From Streptomyces fumanus (GTDB taxonomy: Bacteria > Actinomycetota > Actinomycetes > Streptomycetales > Streptomycetaceae), in the NCBI RefSeq assembly GCF_014655295.1, contig NZ_BNBI01000007.1:186001-250000 (forward strand): a stretch of DNA of 64,000 bases, given 5' to 3'. A model generated the notes under the pieces. The model worked only from the letters and a program-made list of their open reading frames with translations. It was not told the origin of the DNA and made no database searches. The translations under genes and the position numbers were made by a program. Each line of letters begins with the position of its first letter. Position 1 is the first letter of the stretch. Below, piece by piece: positions 1-9,363 of this stretch.

Positions 1-205
1 CGTGCCCGGCGGCTCCGTCATCGAGGTGCGCCGCGCCACCGCCACCCTGTTCCTGCACGTCCTGGACGCCGACGACCCCGGCGCGATCGCGGCCGCCAGA
101 CGCTCGGTGTGGCGGACGGAGGAACTGGTCGCCCGCGCCTTCGGCACCGCCGAGGACATCGCCCTGGCCGCCCGGCCCGCACCGGAGGAGGAGCAGTCGC
201 CGTGA
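1..205 (+). CDS. mrpE: Na+/H+ antiporter subunit E, C-terminal part (MrpE/MnhE)
   Basis: The reading frame is open from the window edge (first full codon at base 2) to TGA at 203-205, so only about the last 67 residues are present. The segment GSVIEVRR...FLHVLDADD is the conserved C-terminal part of MrpE, the small membrane subunit of the multisubunit Na+(K+)/H+ antiporter. It overlaps the next gene by 4 nt and is followed by mrpF and mrpG in the canonical Mrp order, which supports the call. Subunits A-D would lie upstream, outside the window. The true start is not visible. Confidence 0.85.
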   Translation, partial: VPGGSVIEVRRATATLFLHVLDADDPGAIAAARRSVWRTEELVARAFGTAEDIALAARPAPEEEQSP

Positions 206-519
206 GCACCCTGCACACCGTCGAGGACGCCCTGCTGACCGCCGCGCTGGCGATGATCGTCGCCGCGGGCGCCCTGCTGCTGTACCGCATCTGGTACGGG
301 CCCTCGATGCTGGACCGCGCCGTCGCCCTGGACGTGGCCGCCGCGCTGATCGTCGCCGGCATCGGCGTCCGGTCCGCCCGGGACGGCGACCCGTTCTACT
401 TCCCCGTGATGCTGGTGCTCGCCTTCCTCGGCTTCACCGGGTCGGTGGGCATCGCCCGGTTCATCGCGGTGCGCGACCGGCCCGCGCGCCGCCCGGACGG
501 CACGGAGGACCACCGGTGA
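202..519 (+). CDS. mrpF: Na+/H+ antiporter subunit F (MrpF/MnhF)
   Basis: This 105-residue membrane protein has three predicted helices. The motif YRIWYGPSMLDRAVALD is the hallmark MrpF loop after the first helix. MrpF is a small subunit of the Mrp cation/proton antiporter complex, which works in Na+ and pH homeostasis. The GTG start at 202 overlaps the mrpE stop (GTGA), and the stop overlaps the mrpG start the same way, so the three genes are translationally coupled. Length is normal for the family, with a short charged C-terminal tail (RPARRPDGTEDHR). Confidence 0.9.
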   Translation: MSTLHTVEDALLTAALAMIVAAGALLLYRIWYGPSMLDRAVALDVAAALIVAGIGVRSARDGDPFYFPVMLVLAFLGFTGSVGIARFIAVRDRPARRPDGTEDHR

Positions 520-875
520 ACGCCCTCGCCGAGACGGCCGACCTGATCGGCGCGCTGCTGCTGTTCCTCGGCTGCCTGCAGTCCCTGCTCGGCGTGATCG
601 GGATGCTGCGCTTCCCCGACGTGCTCGCCCGCAGTCACGCCGCGACCAAGCCGCAGACCCTCGGCATGCTGCTGGTCCTCGCCGGTGTCGCGCTGCGCCT
701 GCGGCACGGCATCGACCTGGGCACCCTGGCGCTGATCGCGTTCTTCCAGTTCCTCACCGGCCCGGTCGCCTCCCACCTGGTGGCGCGCTCGGCGTACCGG
801 ACCGGTCAGACGGGCAGCCGGGGGCTGCTCCGCGACGACCTGGACCCGCAGCTCAGCGACGAGGAGCAGCGCTGA
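516..875 (+). CDS. mrpG: Na+/H+ antiporter subunit G (MrpG/MnhG)
   Basis: This 119-residue protein has three hydrophobic segments and the MrpG signature GMLRFPDVLARSHAATKPQTLG followed by LLVLAGVALRL. It is the last subunit of the Mrp antiporter operon. The GTG start at 516 overlaps the mrpF stop by 4 nt. The gene ends 18 nt before the convergent NUDIX-like gene, so this is the end of the operon. Nothing is unusual in length or motif content. Confidence 0.9.
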   Translation: MNALAETADLIGALLLFLGCLQSLLGVIGMLRFPDVLARSHAATKPQTLGMLLVLAGVALRLRHGIDLGTLALIAFFQFLTGPVASHLVARSAYRTGQTGSRGLLRDDLDPQLSDEEQR

Positions 876-898
876 CGAGGCCCGGGCGGCCGGTCAGC
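871..898. terminator. Possible convergent terminator between mrpG and the DUF4916 gene
   Basis: GCTGAC (871-876) pairs with GTCAGC (893-898) and encloses a GGCC-CGGGC-GGCC hairpin. The structure overlaps both stop codons. The stem is imperfect and there is no U-tract, so this is a weak call. Confidence 0.35.
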
Positions 899-1430
899 CC
901 ACGCAGCCCACGTGGGCCAGCGCCTGCTTGAGCAGCACCCCGTGGCCGCCCGGCATCTCGCTCTGCACCGCCGGTGACAGCGCCTCCTGGGGGGTGAACC
1001 AGACCAGGTCCAGCGCGTCCTGCCGGGGCCGGCAGTCCCCGGTCACCGGCACCACGTAGGCGAGCGACACCGCGTGCTGGCGGGGGTCGTGGTACGGGGT
1101 GATGCCCTGCGTCGGGAAGTACTCCGCGACCGTGAACGGCTGGAGCGAGGCCGGCACCCGGGGCAGCGCCACCGGGCCGAGGTCCTTCTCCAGATGGCGC
1201 AGCAGGGCGTCCCGGACCCGCTCGTGGTGCAGCACCCGGCCCGAGACCAGGGTCCGGCTGACCGTCCCGTCGGGCCCGATGCGCAGCAGCAGGCCGACAC
1301 TGGTGACTTCGCCGCTGTCGTCGACCCGGACGGGGACGGCGTCGACGTACAGGATGGGCATGCGGGCGCGCGCCGACTCGAGTTCGTCGGTCGTCATCCA
1401 GCCCGGCGTGGTTTCGGTCATGTCAGACAT
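894..1430 (-). CDS. NUDIX-fold DUF4916 family protein
   Basis: This 178-residue soluble protein resembles the actinobacterial DUF4916 group of NUDIX-like proteins. It has a substrate-binding half with IGPDGTVSRTLVSGRV and a C-terminal YVVPVTGDCRPRQDALDLVW strand region. I do not see a complete NUDIX box (GX5EX7REUXEEXGU), so hydrolase activity is not shown and the family name is a fold-level inference. ATG at 1430 is chosen because the conserved ELxSARARMPILYVDAVPV region begins soon after. It stands alone, convergent with mrpG. Confidence 0.6.
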   Translation of the reverse strand: MSDMTETTPGWMTTDELESARARMPILYVDAVPVRVDDSGEVTSVGLLLRIGPDGTVSRTLVSGRVLHHERVRDALLRHLEKDLGPVALPRVPASLQPFTVAEYFPTQGITPYHDPRQHAVSLAYVVPVTGDCRPRQDALDLVWFTPQEALSPAVQSEMPGGHGVLLKQALAHVGCVG

Positions 1431-1541
1431 CGCTTGATCATACTTTCAGCGTCTCGCGTCGCCCGGGAGCCGCTCCGGGCCGACTGTGACCGGTCCCACG
1501 CCGTCCGGGCGGTGCGGACCGCTGTCCGTGCGCGCGCCAAC

Positions 1542-1590
1542 GCGTCGGCGAGGGCCGCCGGTCGATTCGACCGGCGGCCCTCGCCGACGC
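1542..1590. terminator. Very strong 22-bp hairpin terminator
   Basis: The arms 1542-1563 and 1569-1590 are perfect reverse complements (22 bp) around a GATTC loop. It sits just past the end of the dps-DUF3140 pair, which reads leftward, and before the promoter region of the DUF4916 gene. The most likely role is transcription termination of dps-DUF3140. The remaining bases between 1431 and 1541 show no gene. Confidence 0.75.
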
Positions 1591-1622
1591 GGTGCGAGGA
1601 CGTTCCCCCCGGCGCCCCACGG

Positions 1623-1955
1623 CTATGCCTTGAGCGGGTCGTGGCCGAGCGTCATCAGGCGGTGCCGGCGGTCGGCGTCCTGGGCGGCGGGCTCGTTCTC
1701 CACGTCCGTCTCCGCGGTGACCGTCTCCACGACCTCGCGCATCACGCGGACGTCGTCCTCGGTCAGGTCGGTGCGGCGCTTGCGCAGGATCGCCAGCACG
1801 TGCCGGCCGGTGGCCGGTCCCGCCTCGCCCGGCAGCGGCTCGGTCGTCTCACCGGCGTCGCGGACCCGCAGCCAGTCCGCGAGTTCGGCGGAGGTCATGT
1901 TCACCACGCGGTGGAAGTCCTCCCACAGCGTGTCCAGTTCCAGGGCGTCGGCCAT
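1623..1955 (-). CDS. DUF3140 domain-containing protein
   Basis: This 110-residue soluble, acidic protein matches the DUF3140 pattern: LWEDFHRVVNMTSAELADWL near the N-terminus, GRHVLAILRKRRTDLTEDD in the middle and DPLKA at the end. The biochemical function is unknown; the middle segment resembles small DNA-binding or regulatory helices, but that is inference. It lies 45 nt downstream of dps on the same strand and just before a long hairpin, so it is probably cotranscribed with dps and may belong to the same stress response. Confidence 0.7.
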   Translation of the reverse strand: MADALELDTLWEDFHRVVNMTSAELADWLRVRDAGETTEPLPGEAGPATGRHVLAILRKRRTDLTEDDVRVMREVVETVTAETDVENEPAAQDADRRHRLMTLGHDPLKA

Positions 1956-2000
1956 GAGCGTGCCCCTTCCCGTCGTGCGTACGTACGGTCCGGCCGGTGG

Positions 2001-2483
2001 TCAGTTGTCCCTCGGCCAGTTCTCGGCGTCGAACATCCAGCGCTGCTTCTCCAGGTCGGCGGTGATGCTGATCAGCAGGTCCTGGGTGACCGGGTCCGCC
2101 TCCTCGGTGGCCGCGATCCGCTCGCGCAGCTTGGCGATGGCCGCCTCCAGCGCCTCGACCATCAGCCCGACGACATCGCTGTCCCGCACCCAGCCGTCCT
2201 TCGGGCCGGGCAGGGTGAACGCGGACGCGATGGTCTCCGGGCGGCCGTCGGCCGGGATGCCCAGCGCCGCGGACCGCTCGGCGACGGTGTCCGCGAACGA
2301 CCGCGCCGCGCTGACCAGTTCATCGAGCTGGAGGTGGATCGACCGGAACCGCGGCCCCACGATGTTCCAGTGGGCCTGCTTGCCGATCAGGGACAGTCCG
2401 AGCAGATCCACGAGGGTGCCCTGCAGGGCGTCCCCGGTGACCTGGCGGGCCGATTCGGGGATCGTGCTCTTCACGACAGTCAT
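2001..2483 (-). CDS. dps: Dps family DNA-protection / ferritin-like protein
   Basis: This 160-residue four-helix protein binds and oxidises Fe2+ with peroxide, stores iron as a dodecamer and protects DNA in stationary phase. The ferroxidase signature is present: KQAHWNIVGPRFRSIHLQLDE followed by D and E in SFADTVAERSAALG. ATG at 2483 is chosen over an upstream in-frame start because AAGGAG sits 8-13 nt before it and the family alignment begins here. There is no lysine-rich DNA-binding N-terminal tail, so protection may work mainly through iron chemistry. The DUF3140 gene follows. Confidence 0.9.
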   Translation of the reverse strand: MTVVKSTIPESARQVTGDALQGTLVDLLGLSLIGKQAHWNIVGPRFRSIHLQLDELVSAARSFADTVAERSAALGIPADGRPETIASAFTLPGPKDGWVRDSDVVGLMVEALEAAIAKLRERIAATEEADPVTQDLLISITADLEKQRWMFDAENWPRDN

Positions 2484-2673
2484 ACAGTGCCGCTCCTTGA
2501 CGCGTCGACTCCGGTGGTACGGGGGTGGCGTCGCGGGCTTCCCGGCGCGCTCACGGCCGTCAACGGCCGTCACGCGGGCCGCGCGGCGCAACGCCTCCGT
2601 GAACGCGGGTGCCCCCGGGTCACCAGCGCAAACACGGGCCGGGCGCGGGCTCGGACGCGGCCGGTGCGCGGGC

Positions 2674-3483
2674 TCAGTGCGGCAGCACGTCGTCCAGGAA
2701 GCCGGTGAGGTCGGCCAGGACCTCGGCCCGGTTGGTCTCCAGGAACACCTCGTGCCGGGCGCCCGGGTAGATCCGCGCGGTCGGCTCCCCGCCGGCCAGC
2801 CGCTCCACGCCGGGGCGGCTGCCGGACAGCGGCACCAGCCGGTCGTCGGAGCCGTGCAGCCACAGCAGCGGGACCGGTCCGGCCGACCCGCCCCCGGCGA
2901 CGGTCTCCAGCATCCGGGCGAACGCCTCCACCGTGGGCCGCTTCATCGGGCCGTGCCACACCAGCGGGTCCGCCGCGTACTCGGCGCCCACCGCCGGGTC
3001 CCGGGAGAGCGCGGACGGGCTGATCGGCGTGTCCGGGATCTCCTCCAGGGCGAGCAGCCGCCGGGGCAGCTCCCAGTCGCCGATCACCGGCCCGGACAGC
3101 ACCAGCGCGGACAGCTCGCCCCGGTGGCGCTGGGCGTACCGCGCGGCGATCAGCCCGCCCATCGAGTGCCCGACCATGACGACCGGCAGCCCCGGATGGG
3201 CGTCGCGGGCCCGTTCCGCCGTCCGGCGCACATCGCCGACCAGGTCCTCGAAGTCCTCGACCAGCACCCGCTCGCCGTCCGACCTCCCGTGCCCGGCGTG
3301 ATCGGGCGCGTACACCGCCGCACCGTGCGCGGTGAGCGCCCCGGCGACCCCGGCGTACCGGCCGGCGTGCTCGCCGTAGCCGTGCACCAGCAGGGCCACG
3401 TAGCGGGGGCTCGGCGCGGACCACGCGTGGACCGTGATCCGGCCGCGGGCTCCGGTGAGGACGTGTGCGCGGGCCTCGGCCAT
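2674..3483 (-). CDS. Alpha/beta hydrolase, monoacylglycerol lipase-like
   Basis: This 269-residue protein has the serine aminopeptidase S33 / monoacylglycerol lipase fold. The oxyanion-hole motif HGYGEH is at 34-39, the nucleophile elbow GHSMGG carries Ser107, the acid lies in LHGSDDRLVP and the catalytic histidine in GARHEVFLE. The length matches bacterial monoglyceride lipases, which release fatty acid and glycerol. There is no signal peptide, so it is cytosolic. It is divergent from a thiolase, which fits a lipid-catabolic neighbourhood, but substrate is not shown. ATG at 3483 follows a GGAGGAACC Shine-Dalgarno sequence. Confidence 0.8.
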   Translation of the reverse strand: MAEARAHVLTGARGRITVHAWSAPSPRYVALLVHGYGEHAGRYAGVAGALTAHGAAVYAPDHAGHGRSDGERVLVEDFEDLVGDVRRTAERARDAHPGLPVVMVGHSMGGLIAARYAQRHRGELSALVLSGPVIGDWELPRRLLALEEIPDTPISPSALSRDPAVGAEYAADPLVWHGPMKRPTVEAFARMLETVAGGGSAGPVPLLWLHGSDDRLVPLSGSRPGVERLAGGEPTARIYPGARHEVFLETNRAEVLADLTGFLDDVLPH

Positions 3484-3560
3484 GGTTCCTCCGGCTTCCT
3501 CGGTGAAGGTCCGACGGAGGATCTTCCCAGGGAGCCGCCCGGCGGTCTATAGTCCAAAAC

Positions 3561-3571
3561 TAGCAGTGCTA
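3561..3571. promoter_or_regulatory. Small inverted repeat in the hydrolase/thiolase divergent promoter
   Basis: TAGCA-G-TGCTA is a perfect 5+1+5 palindrome inside an unusually A/T-rich patch (about 3548-3577, including CTATAGT). It lies between the divergent hydrolase and thiolase genes and is a plausible operator for an unidentified repressor. No matching regulator gene adjoins it. Confidence 0.4.
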
Positions 3572-3616
3572 ATTAACGGTCGTCGCGGACCGCGCGACGA
3601 CGGTCAGGAGTCCCCG

Positions 3617-4804
<1,188 letters not shown>

Positions 4805-4862
4805 CCCGCCGACGCGCCCCTTCCCCACCCAGAGCCGCAGTCAGGAAACGGAGCAACACCCC

Positions 4863-6386
4863 ATGGCAACCCTTTCCGTCGCAGCCGTCCTCGCCGAGAA
4901 CGCCCGGCGCCGCCCCCACAAGGAGGCGCTCGTCGAGGGCGATCTGCGCCTGACCTTCGCCGAGGTGTGGCAGCGGGCCCTGGCCCGCGCCGGTGCCCTC
5001 GCCGGCCTGGGCGTGCGGCCGGGGGACCGGGTCGCGCTGATGGCGCCCAACACCGCCGAGTTCCCGCAGGCGTACTTCGCGATCGCCGCGGCCGGCGGTG
5101 TGGTCGTACCGGTGCACCTGCTGCTGTCGGCCGAGGAGGTCGGGCACGTCCTCGCCGACAGCGGCGCCACCCTGCTGCTCTGCCACCCCGCGCAGGCGGA
5201 GACCGGGGCCGCCGCCGCCCGCGCCGCCGGGGTGCGGGTGGTGACGCTGGGCGAGGAGTTCGCCGAGCTGGCCGCCGGCGCCGAGCCGCTGCCGACGTAC
5301 GTCACCCGCGACGCCGACGACCCGGCCGTCGTCTTCTACACCAGCGGCACCACCGGCGTCCCCAAGGGCGCGGTGCTCAGCCACTTCAATCTGGTGATGA
5401 ACGCGACCGTCAACGCCTTCGACGCCAACGACGTACGGCCCGGCGACGTGGCGCTCGGCGCGCTGCCGCTGTTCCACGCCTTCGGCCAGACCGTCTCGAT
5501 GAACTCCACCTGGCGCGCGGGCGCCACCCTGGTCCTGCTGCCCCGCTTCGACGCGGCGCGGGCGATCGAGCTGATGGTGCGGGAGAAGGTCAACACCTTC
5601 CACGGCGTCCCCACCATGTTCGTCGCCCTCGCCGCCGCGGCGGCCGACGCCGGCGCCCTGCCCGAGCTGCGGATCTGCATCTCCGGCGGCGCCTCGCTGC
5701 CGGTCGCGGTGCTGGAGCGGTTCGAGGCCGCGTTCGGCGCGAAGATCTACGAGGGGTACGGGCTGTCCGAGACCTCCCCGGCGGCGTCGGTCAACCAGCC
5801 GGTGTTCGGCGCCAAACCCGGCACGATCGGCCACCCCCTGTGGGGCGTCGACGTGGAGATCGCCCGCTCCGAGGTGGAGGGACGGATCGAGCTGCTGCCG
5901 CCCGGCGAACTGGGCGAGGTCGTCGTCCGGGGCCACAACGTGTTCTCCGGGTACCTGGGCCGCCCCGAGGCCACCGCCGAGGCGCTGGTCGACGGCTGGT
6001 TCCGCACCGGGGACCTGGGCACCAAGGACGACGAGGGCTTCCTGCGCATCGTCGACCGCAAGAAGGACGTGATCATCCGCGGCGGCTACAACGTCTATCC
6101 GCGCGAGGTCGAGGAGGTCCTGATGCGCCACCCCGGCGTCGCCCAGGTCGCCGTCATCGGCCTGCCCGACGATCTGCACGGCGAGGAGGTCTGCGCGGTG
6201 GTCGTGCCCGCCCCGGACGCGGTCCCGGACGCCGCCGCCGTCACCGAGTGGTCCAAGTAGAACCTCGGCCGGCACAAGTACCCGCGGCGCGTGGAGTTCA
6301 CCGACGCGCTGCCGCTGGGCCCGAGCCTGAAGGTCCTCAAGCGGGAACTGCGGGCGCGGTACGCCCCCGCCGTAACCGCCGGTTAG
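4863..6386 (+). pseudogene. Long-chain fatty acid-CoA ligase interrupted by an in-frame amber codon
   Basis: The frame encodes an AMP-forming acyl-CoA synthetase: P-loop YTSGTTGVPKG, A5-like YEGYGLSETSP, WFRTGDLG and IIRGGYNVYPREVEEVL. At 6258-6260 a TAG interrupts EWSK*NLGRHKYPRRVEF; related enzymes usually have Gln here, and CAG to TAG is one base change. The same frame then stays open for 41 codons through PLGPSLKVLKREL to TAG at 6384-6386. The truncated 465-residue product would lack the C-terminal A10 lysine needed for adenylation, so it should be inactive. A sequencing error or suppression cannot be excluded. Without the stop the protein would be 507 residues. Confidence 0.8.
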
Positions 6387-6422
6387 GTACGTCCACCGGG
6401 CCCGCATAGCATCGGTGTCCGC

Positions 6423-7208
6423 ATGGACACGATGACTCTGTGGCACGTCACCCCCTGGGGATTCGCGGCGCTGGCCTGCGCGGCCCTGCTCGTCGGCTTC
6501 TCCAAGACCGCCGTGAGCGGGGCCAACACGGTCAGCCTCGCGATCTTCGCGGCGGTGCTGCCCGCCCGCGCCTCCACCGGGGTACTGCTGCCGGTGCTGA
6601 TCGCCGGGGACGTGCTGGCGGTGCTGACCTACCGGCGGCACGCGCACTGGCCGACGCTGTGGCGGCTGTTCCCGGCGGTCGGCGCCGGGGTGGTGACCGG
6701 CACGGTGTTCCTGATGTTCGCCGACGACGGCGCGGTCCGGGTCTCCATCGGGGTGATCCTGCTGGCGATGGCCGGGGTGACGGTGTGGCGCCGGCGCACG
6801 GCACAGGCGGGGGAGTCACCGGAGGCGGACGCGGGGGGTGTCGCCTCCCGGTCGGGGCGGATCAAGGCCCGTTCGTACGGGGTGCTCGGCGGGTTCACCA
6901 CGATGGTGGCCAACGCGGGCGGCCCGGTGATGGCGATGTACCTGCTGTCCGCGGGCTTCCGGAAGCTGGGCTTCCTGGGCACCTCGGCGTTCTTCTTCCT
7001 GATCGTCAACGTCTCGAAGCTGCCGTTCAGCGTGGGCCTGGGGCTGATCGACGCGCGGTCGCTGCTGCTCGACGCCGCTCTCGTGCTGTTCGTGGCGCCG
7101 GGTGCGCTGTTCGGCAAGTGGGCCGTGAACCGGATCAACCAGCGGCTGTTCGAGCGACTGGTGATCGCGGCGACGGTCGTCGGCGGGCTGCAACTGCTGC
7201 TGCGCTGA
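6423..7208 (+). CDS. TauE/SafE family sulfite/organosulfonate exporter-like permease
   Basis: This 261-residue membrane protein has about eight hydrophobic helices and the TauE/SafE pattern: an N-terminal LLVGFSKTAVSGANTVS repeat and a second-half repeat GGFTTMVANAGGPVMAMYLL. The family moves sulfite, sulfoacetate or related anions, or acts in unknown anion export; substrate is not visible here. ATG at 6423 has no good Shine-Dalgarno, and a TAGCAT -10-like element lies at 6406-6411, so the transcript could be almost leaderless. It does not look coupled to the broken ligase upstream. Confidence 0.8.
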   Translation: MDTMTLWHVTPWGFAALACAALLVGFSKTAVSGANTVSLAIFAAVLPARASTGVLLPVLIAGDVLAVLTYRRHAHWPTLWRLFPAVGAGVVTGTVFLMFADDGAVRVSIGVILLAMAGVTVWRRRTAQAGESPEADAGGVASRSGRIKARSYGVLGGFTTMVANAGGPVMAMYLLSAGFRKLGFLGTSAFFFLIVNVSKLPFSVGLGLIDARSLLLDAALVLFVAPGALFGKWAVNRINQRLFERLVIAATVVGGLQLLLR

Positions 7209-7222
7209 AGCGGACCCCGCGG

Positions 7223-9304
7223 TCAGCTCCCGGCGTGGGCGCCGGCCGGCCGGCGCGTCCGGTCCGGCAGCCCGCTGCTCAGGTCCTCCACCAGCAGCCG
7301 CTTCGCGATCGCGTCCACCGCCACCCGGACCTCCGCGTCCGACGGCCGCCCGATGTCCCGCTCCACCCGGTCCTCCAGCCAGTCCGTCCAGGCGTCCGCG
7401 ATCACGGCCGCCTCCCGCGCCCCCGCCGCGGTGTGCGACAGCAGCGAACCGTGCCGGGTCAGATACCCCTCCTCGACCATCCGGTCGAACACCGGCAGCA
7501 GCACCTCCGGCGGCATCCGCCGGCGCGCCGCGATCAGCCCCAGGCTGGCGTGCCCGACCAGCCGCGTGAACAGCTCGACCTGCATCACCGCCCACGCCCC
7601 CGCGACGTCCAGCCTGGTGTCGCTGTCCGCGATGATCCGCCGCGCGGTGTCCAGCCGGGTACGCCCGATGATCTTCCCGATCGACGCCTCCAGCACCCGC
7701 CGCGAGTCGGCGTCGTGCGGCTGCGCGAAGCCCTCGCCCATATCGGTGGAGCCCGCCCGCGCGCTGTCGCGCAGCCGCACCTGCTTGAGGAACAGGGCGA
7801 CGAGGAAGCCGAGCGCCGCGACCGGCACCGTCCACAGGAAAACGGTCTGGATGGTGTCCGCGTACGCCCCGACGATCGGGTCCGCCGCCCGCGCCGGCAA
7901 CCGGTGCAGCCCCTCCGGGCTGGTCGCCGCCCGCTGGATCACCGAGGGGTCGGCGGTGCCCGTGGCCGCCGCGCGGGCGATGCCGTCCCGCAGGTCGGGG
8001 GCGAGGGCGTTGGCGTAGATCGTGCCGAACACGGCGGTGCCGAAGGAGCTGCCCAGCGTACGGAAGAAGGTGACGCCCGAGGTGGCGGTGCCGAGGTCGG
8101 CGTAGTCGACGGTGTTCTGCACGGCGATCGTCAGCACCTGCATGCACAGGCCGATCCCGGCGCCCAGCACGAACATGTACACCGACTCCAGCAGCGCGCC
8201 CGTCGACGGCCCCATCAGGGACATCAGGTACAGGCCGACGCCCATCACCACCGTGCCGGCGATCGGGAACAGCCGGTAGCGCCCGGTCCGGCTCACCATG
8301 CTGCCGCTGAACACCGAGGCGATCAGCAGCCCGGTCACCATCGGCAGCGTCCGCACCCCGGAGACCGTCGCCGAGTCGCCGTCCACGTACTGGAGGTAGG
8401 TCGGCAGATAGGTCAGCGCGCCGAGCATCGCGAAGCCGACGATGAAGCTGAGGATCGAGCAGACCGTGAACACCGGGTTGGCGAACAGCCGCATCGGCAG
8501 CATCGGCTCGGCCGCCCGGGTCTCCGCCAGGCAGAACAGCGCGAGCGCGATCAGCCCGCCCGCGAACAGGCCGATGATCACCGCCGAGCCCCAGGCGTAC
8601 TGGTTGCCGCCCCAGCTCGTCGCCAGGATCAGCGCGCTGGAGCCGATCGCGACCAGCGCGATCCCCAGGTAGTCGATGACCGGGCGGACGGCCGACCTCA
8701 CCACCGGGATGGTCCGGGCGGCGGCGATCACGACGACGACCGCGATCGGCACGTTCACGTAGAACGCCCAGCGCCACGACAGATGGTCGGTGAACAGCCC
8801 GCCCAGCAGCGGCCCGATCACCGTCGACACCCCGAACACGGCCCCGATCGCGCCCTGGTACTTGCCGCGCTCGCGCAGCGGGATCACATCGGCGATCAGC
8901 GCCATCGCGGTCACCATCAGCCCGCCCGCGCCGACCCCCTGCATCGCCCGCCACAGGATCAGCAGCGTCATGTCGGTGGCCAGGCCGCACAGGAACGACC
9001 CGACGATGAAGACGATCGCGGAGACCTGGAAGACCACCTTGCGGCCGAACACGTCACCGAACTTGCCGACCAGCACCGTCGCGACGGTCTCCGCCAGCAG
9101 ATACGAGGTCACCACCCACGACATGTGCTCGGCGCCGCCCAGGTCCGACACGATCGTCGGCAGGGCCGTGCCGACGATCGTCTGGTCCAGGGCCGCGAGC
9201 AGCATGCCGAGCATGATCGTGACGAAGACGACGTTGCGGCGCCGGCGGTCCAGTACGGGAGGCTGGGCGGGGGCACTGCGCGGCGTTTCCTCGGCGACTG
9301 TCAC
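7223..9304 (-). CDS. DHA2 family MFS multidrug exporter with C-terminal cytoplasmic extension
   Basis: This 693-residue protein is a 14-helix drug:H+ antiporter of the EmrB/QacA type. LDQTIVGTALPTIVSDLGG (39-57) is the DHA2 motif D1, GKFGDVFGRK is the loop 2-3 motif A, and LMLWRAMQG-like and VIGPLLGG motifs follow. After the last helix about 180 residues remain (from roughly 514), with a segment around RMPPEVLLPVFDRMVEEGYLTRHG that looks like a MarR-type winged helix. The GTG start at 9304 places MTVAEETPRS before the first helix; it has only a weak ribosome site, so the start is less certain than the gene. Confidence 0.85.
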   Translation of the reverse strand: MTVAEETPRSAPAQPPVLDRRRRNVVFVTIMLGMLLAALDQTIVGTALPTIVSDLGGAEHMSWVVTSYLLAETVATVLVGKFGDVFGRKVVFQVSAIVFIVGSFLCGLATDMTLLILWRAMQGVGAGGLMVTAMALIADVIPLRERGKYQGAIGAVFGVSTVIGPLLGGLFTDHLSWRWAFYVNVPIAVVVVIAAARTIPVVRSAVRPVIDYLGIALVAIGSSALILATSWGGNQYAWGSAVIIGLFAGGLIALALFCLAETRAAEPMLPMRLFANPVFTVCSILSFIVGFAMLGALTYLPTYLQYVDGDSATVSGVRTLPMVTGLLIASVFSGSMVSRTGRYRLFPIAGTVVMGVGLYLMSLMGPSTGALLESVYMFVLGAGIGLCMQVLTIAVQNTVDYADLGTATSGVTFFRTLGSSFGTAVFGTIYANALAPDLRDGIARAAATGTADPSVIQRAATSPEGLHRLPARAADPIVGAYADTIQTVFLWTVPVAALGFLVALFLKQVRLRDSARAGSTDMGEGFAQPHDADSRRVLEASIGKIIGRTRLDTARRIIADSDTRLDVAGAWAVMQVELFTRLVGHASLGLIAARRRMPPEVLLPVFDRMVEEGYLTRHGSLLSHTAAGAREAAVIADAWTDWLEDRVERDIGRPSDAEVRVAVDAIAKRLLVEDLSSGLPDRTRRPAGAHAGS

Positions 9305-9363
9305 ACGGCCACGATCACACCGGTGCCCGGCCCGCGCATGGGGGAGCGGTCCGCCCGGGTGGG

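Noticed and set aside
1074..3552. Long plus-strand open frames over the DUF4916, DUF3140, dps and hydrolase genes
   Set aside because: They cover real genes of the opposite strand in the complementary frames and have Arg/Gly/Ala-biased composition.
4863..6386. The broken acyl-CoA ligase as the fatty-acid activator for the NRPS starter
   Set aside because: It is 30 kb away, in a different gene context, and truncated before its catalytic lysine.
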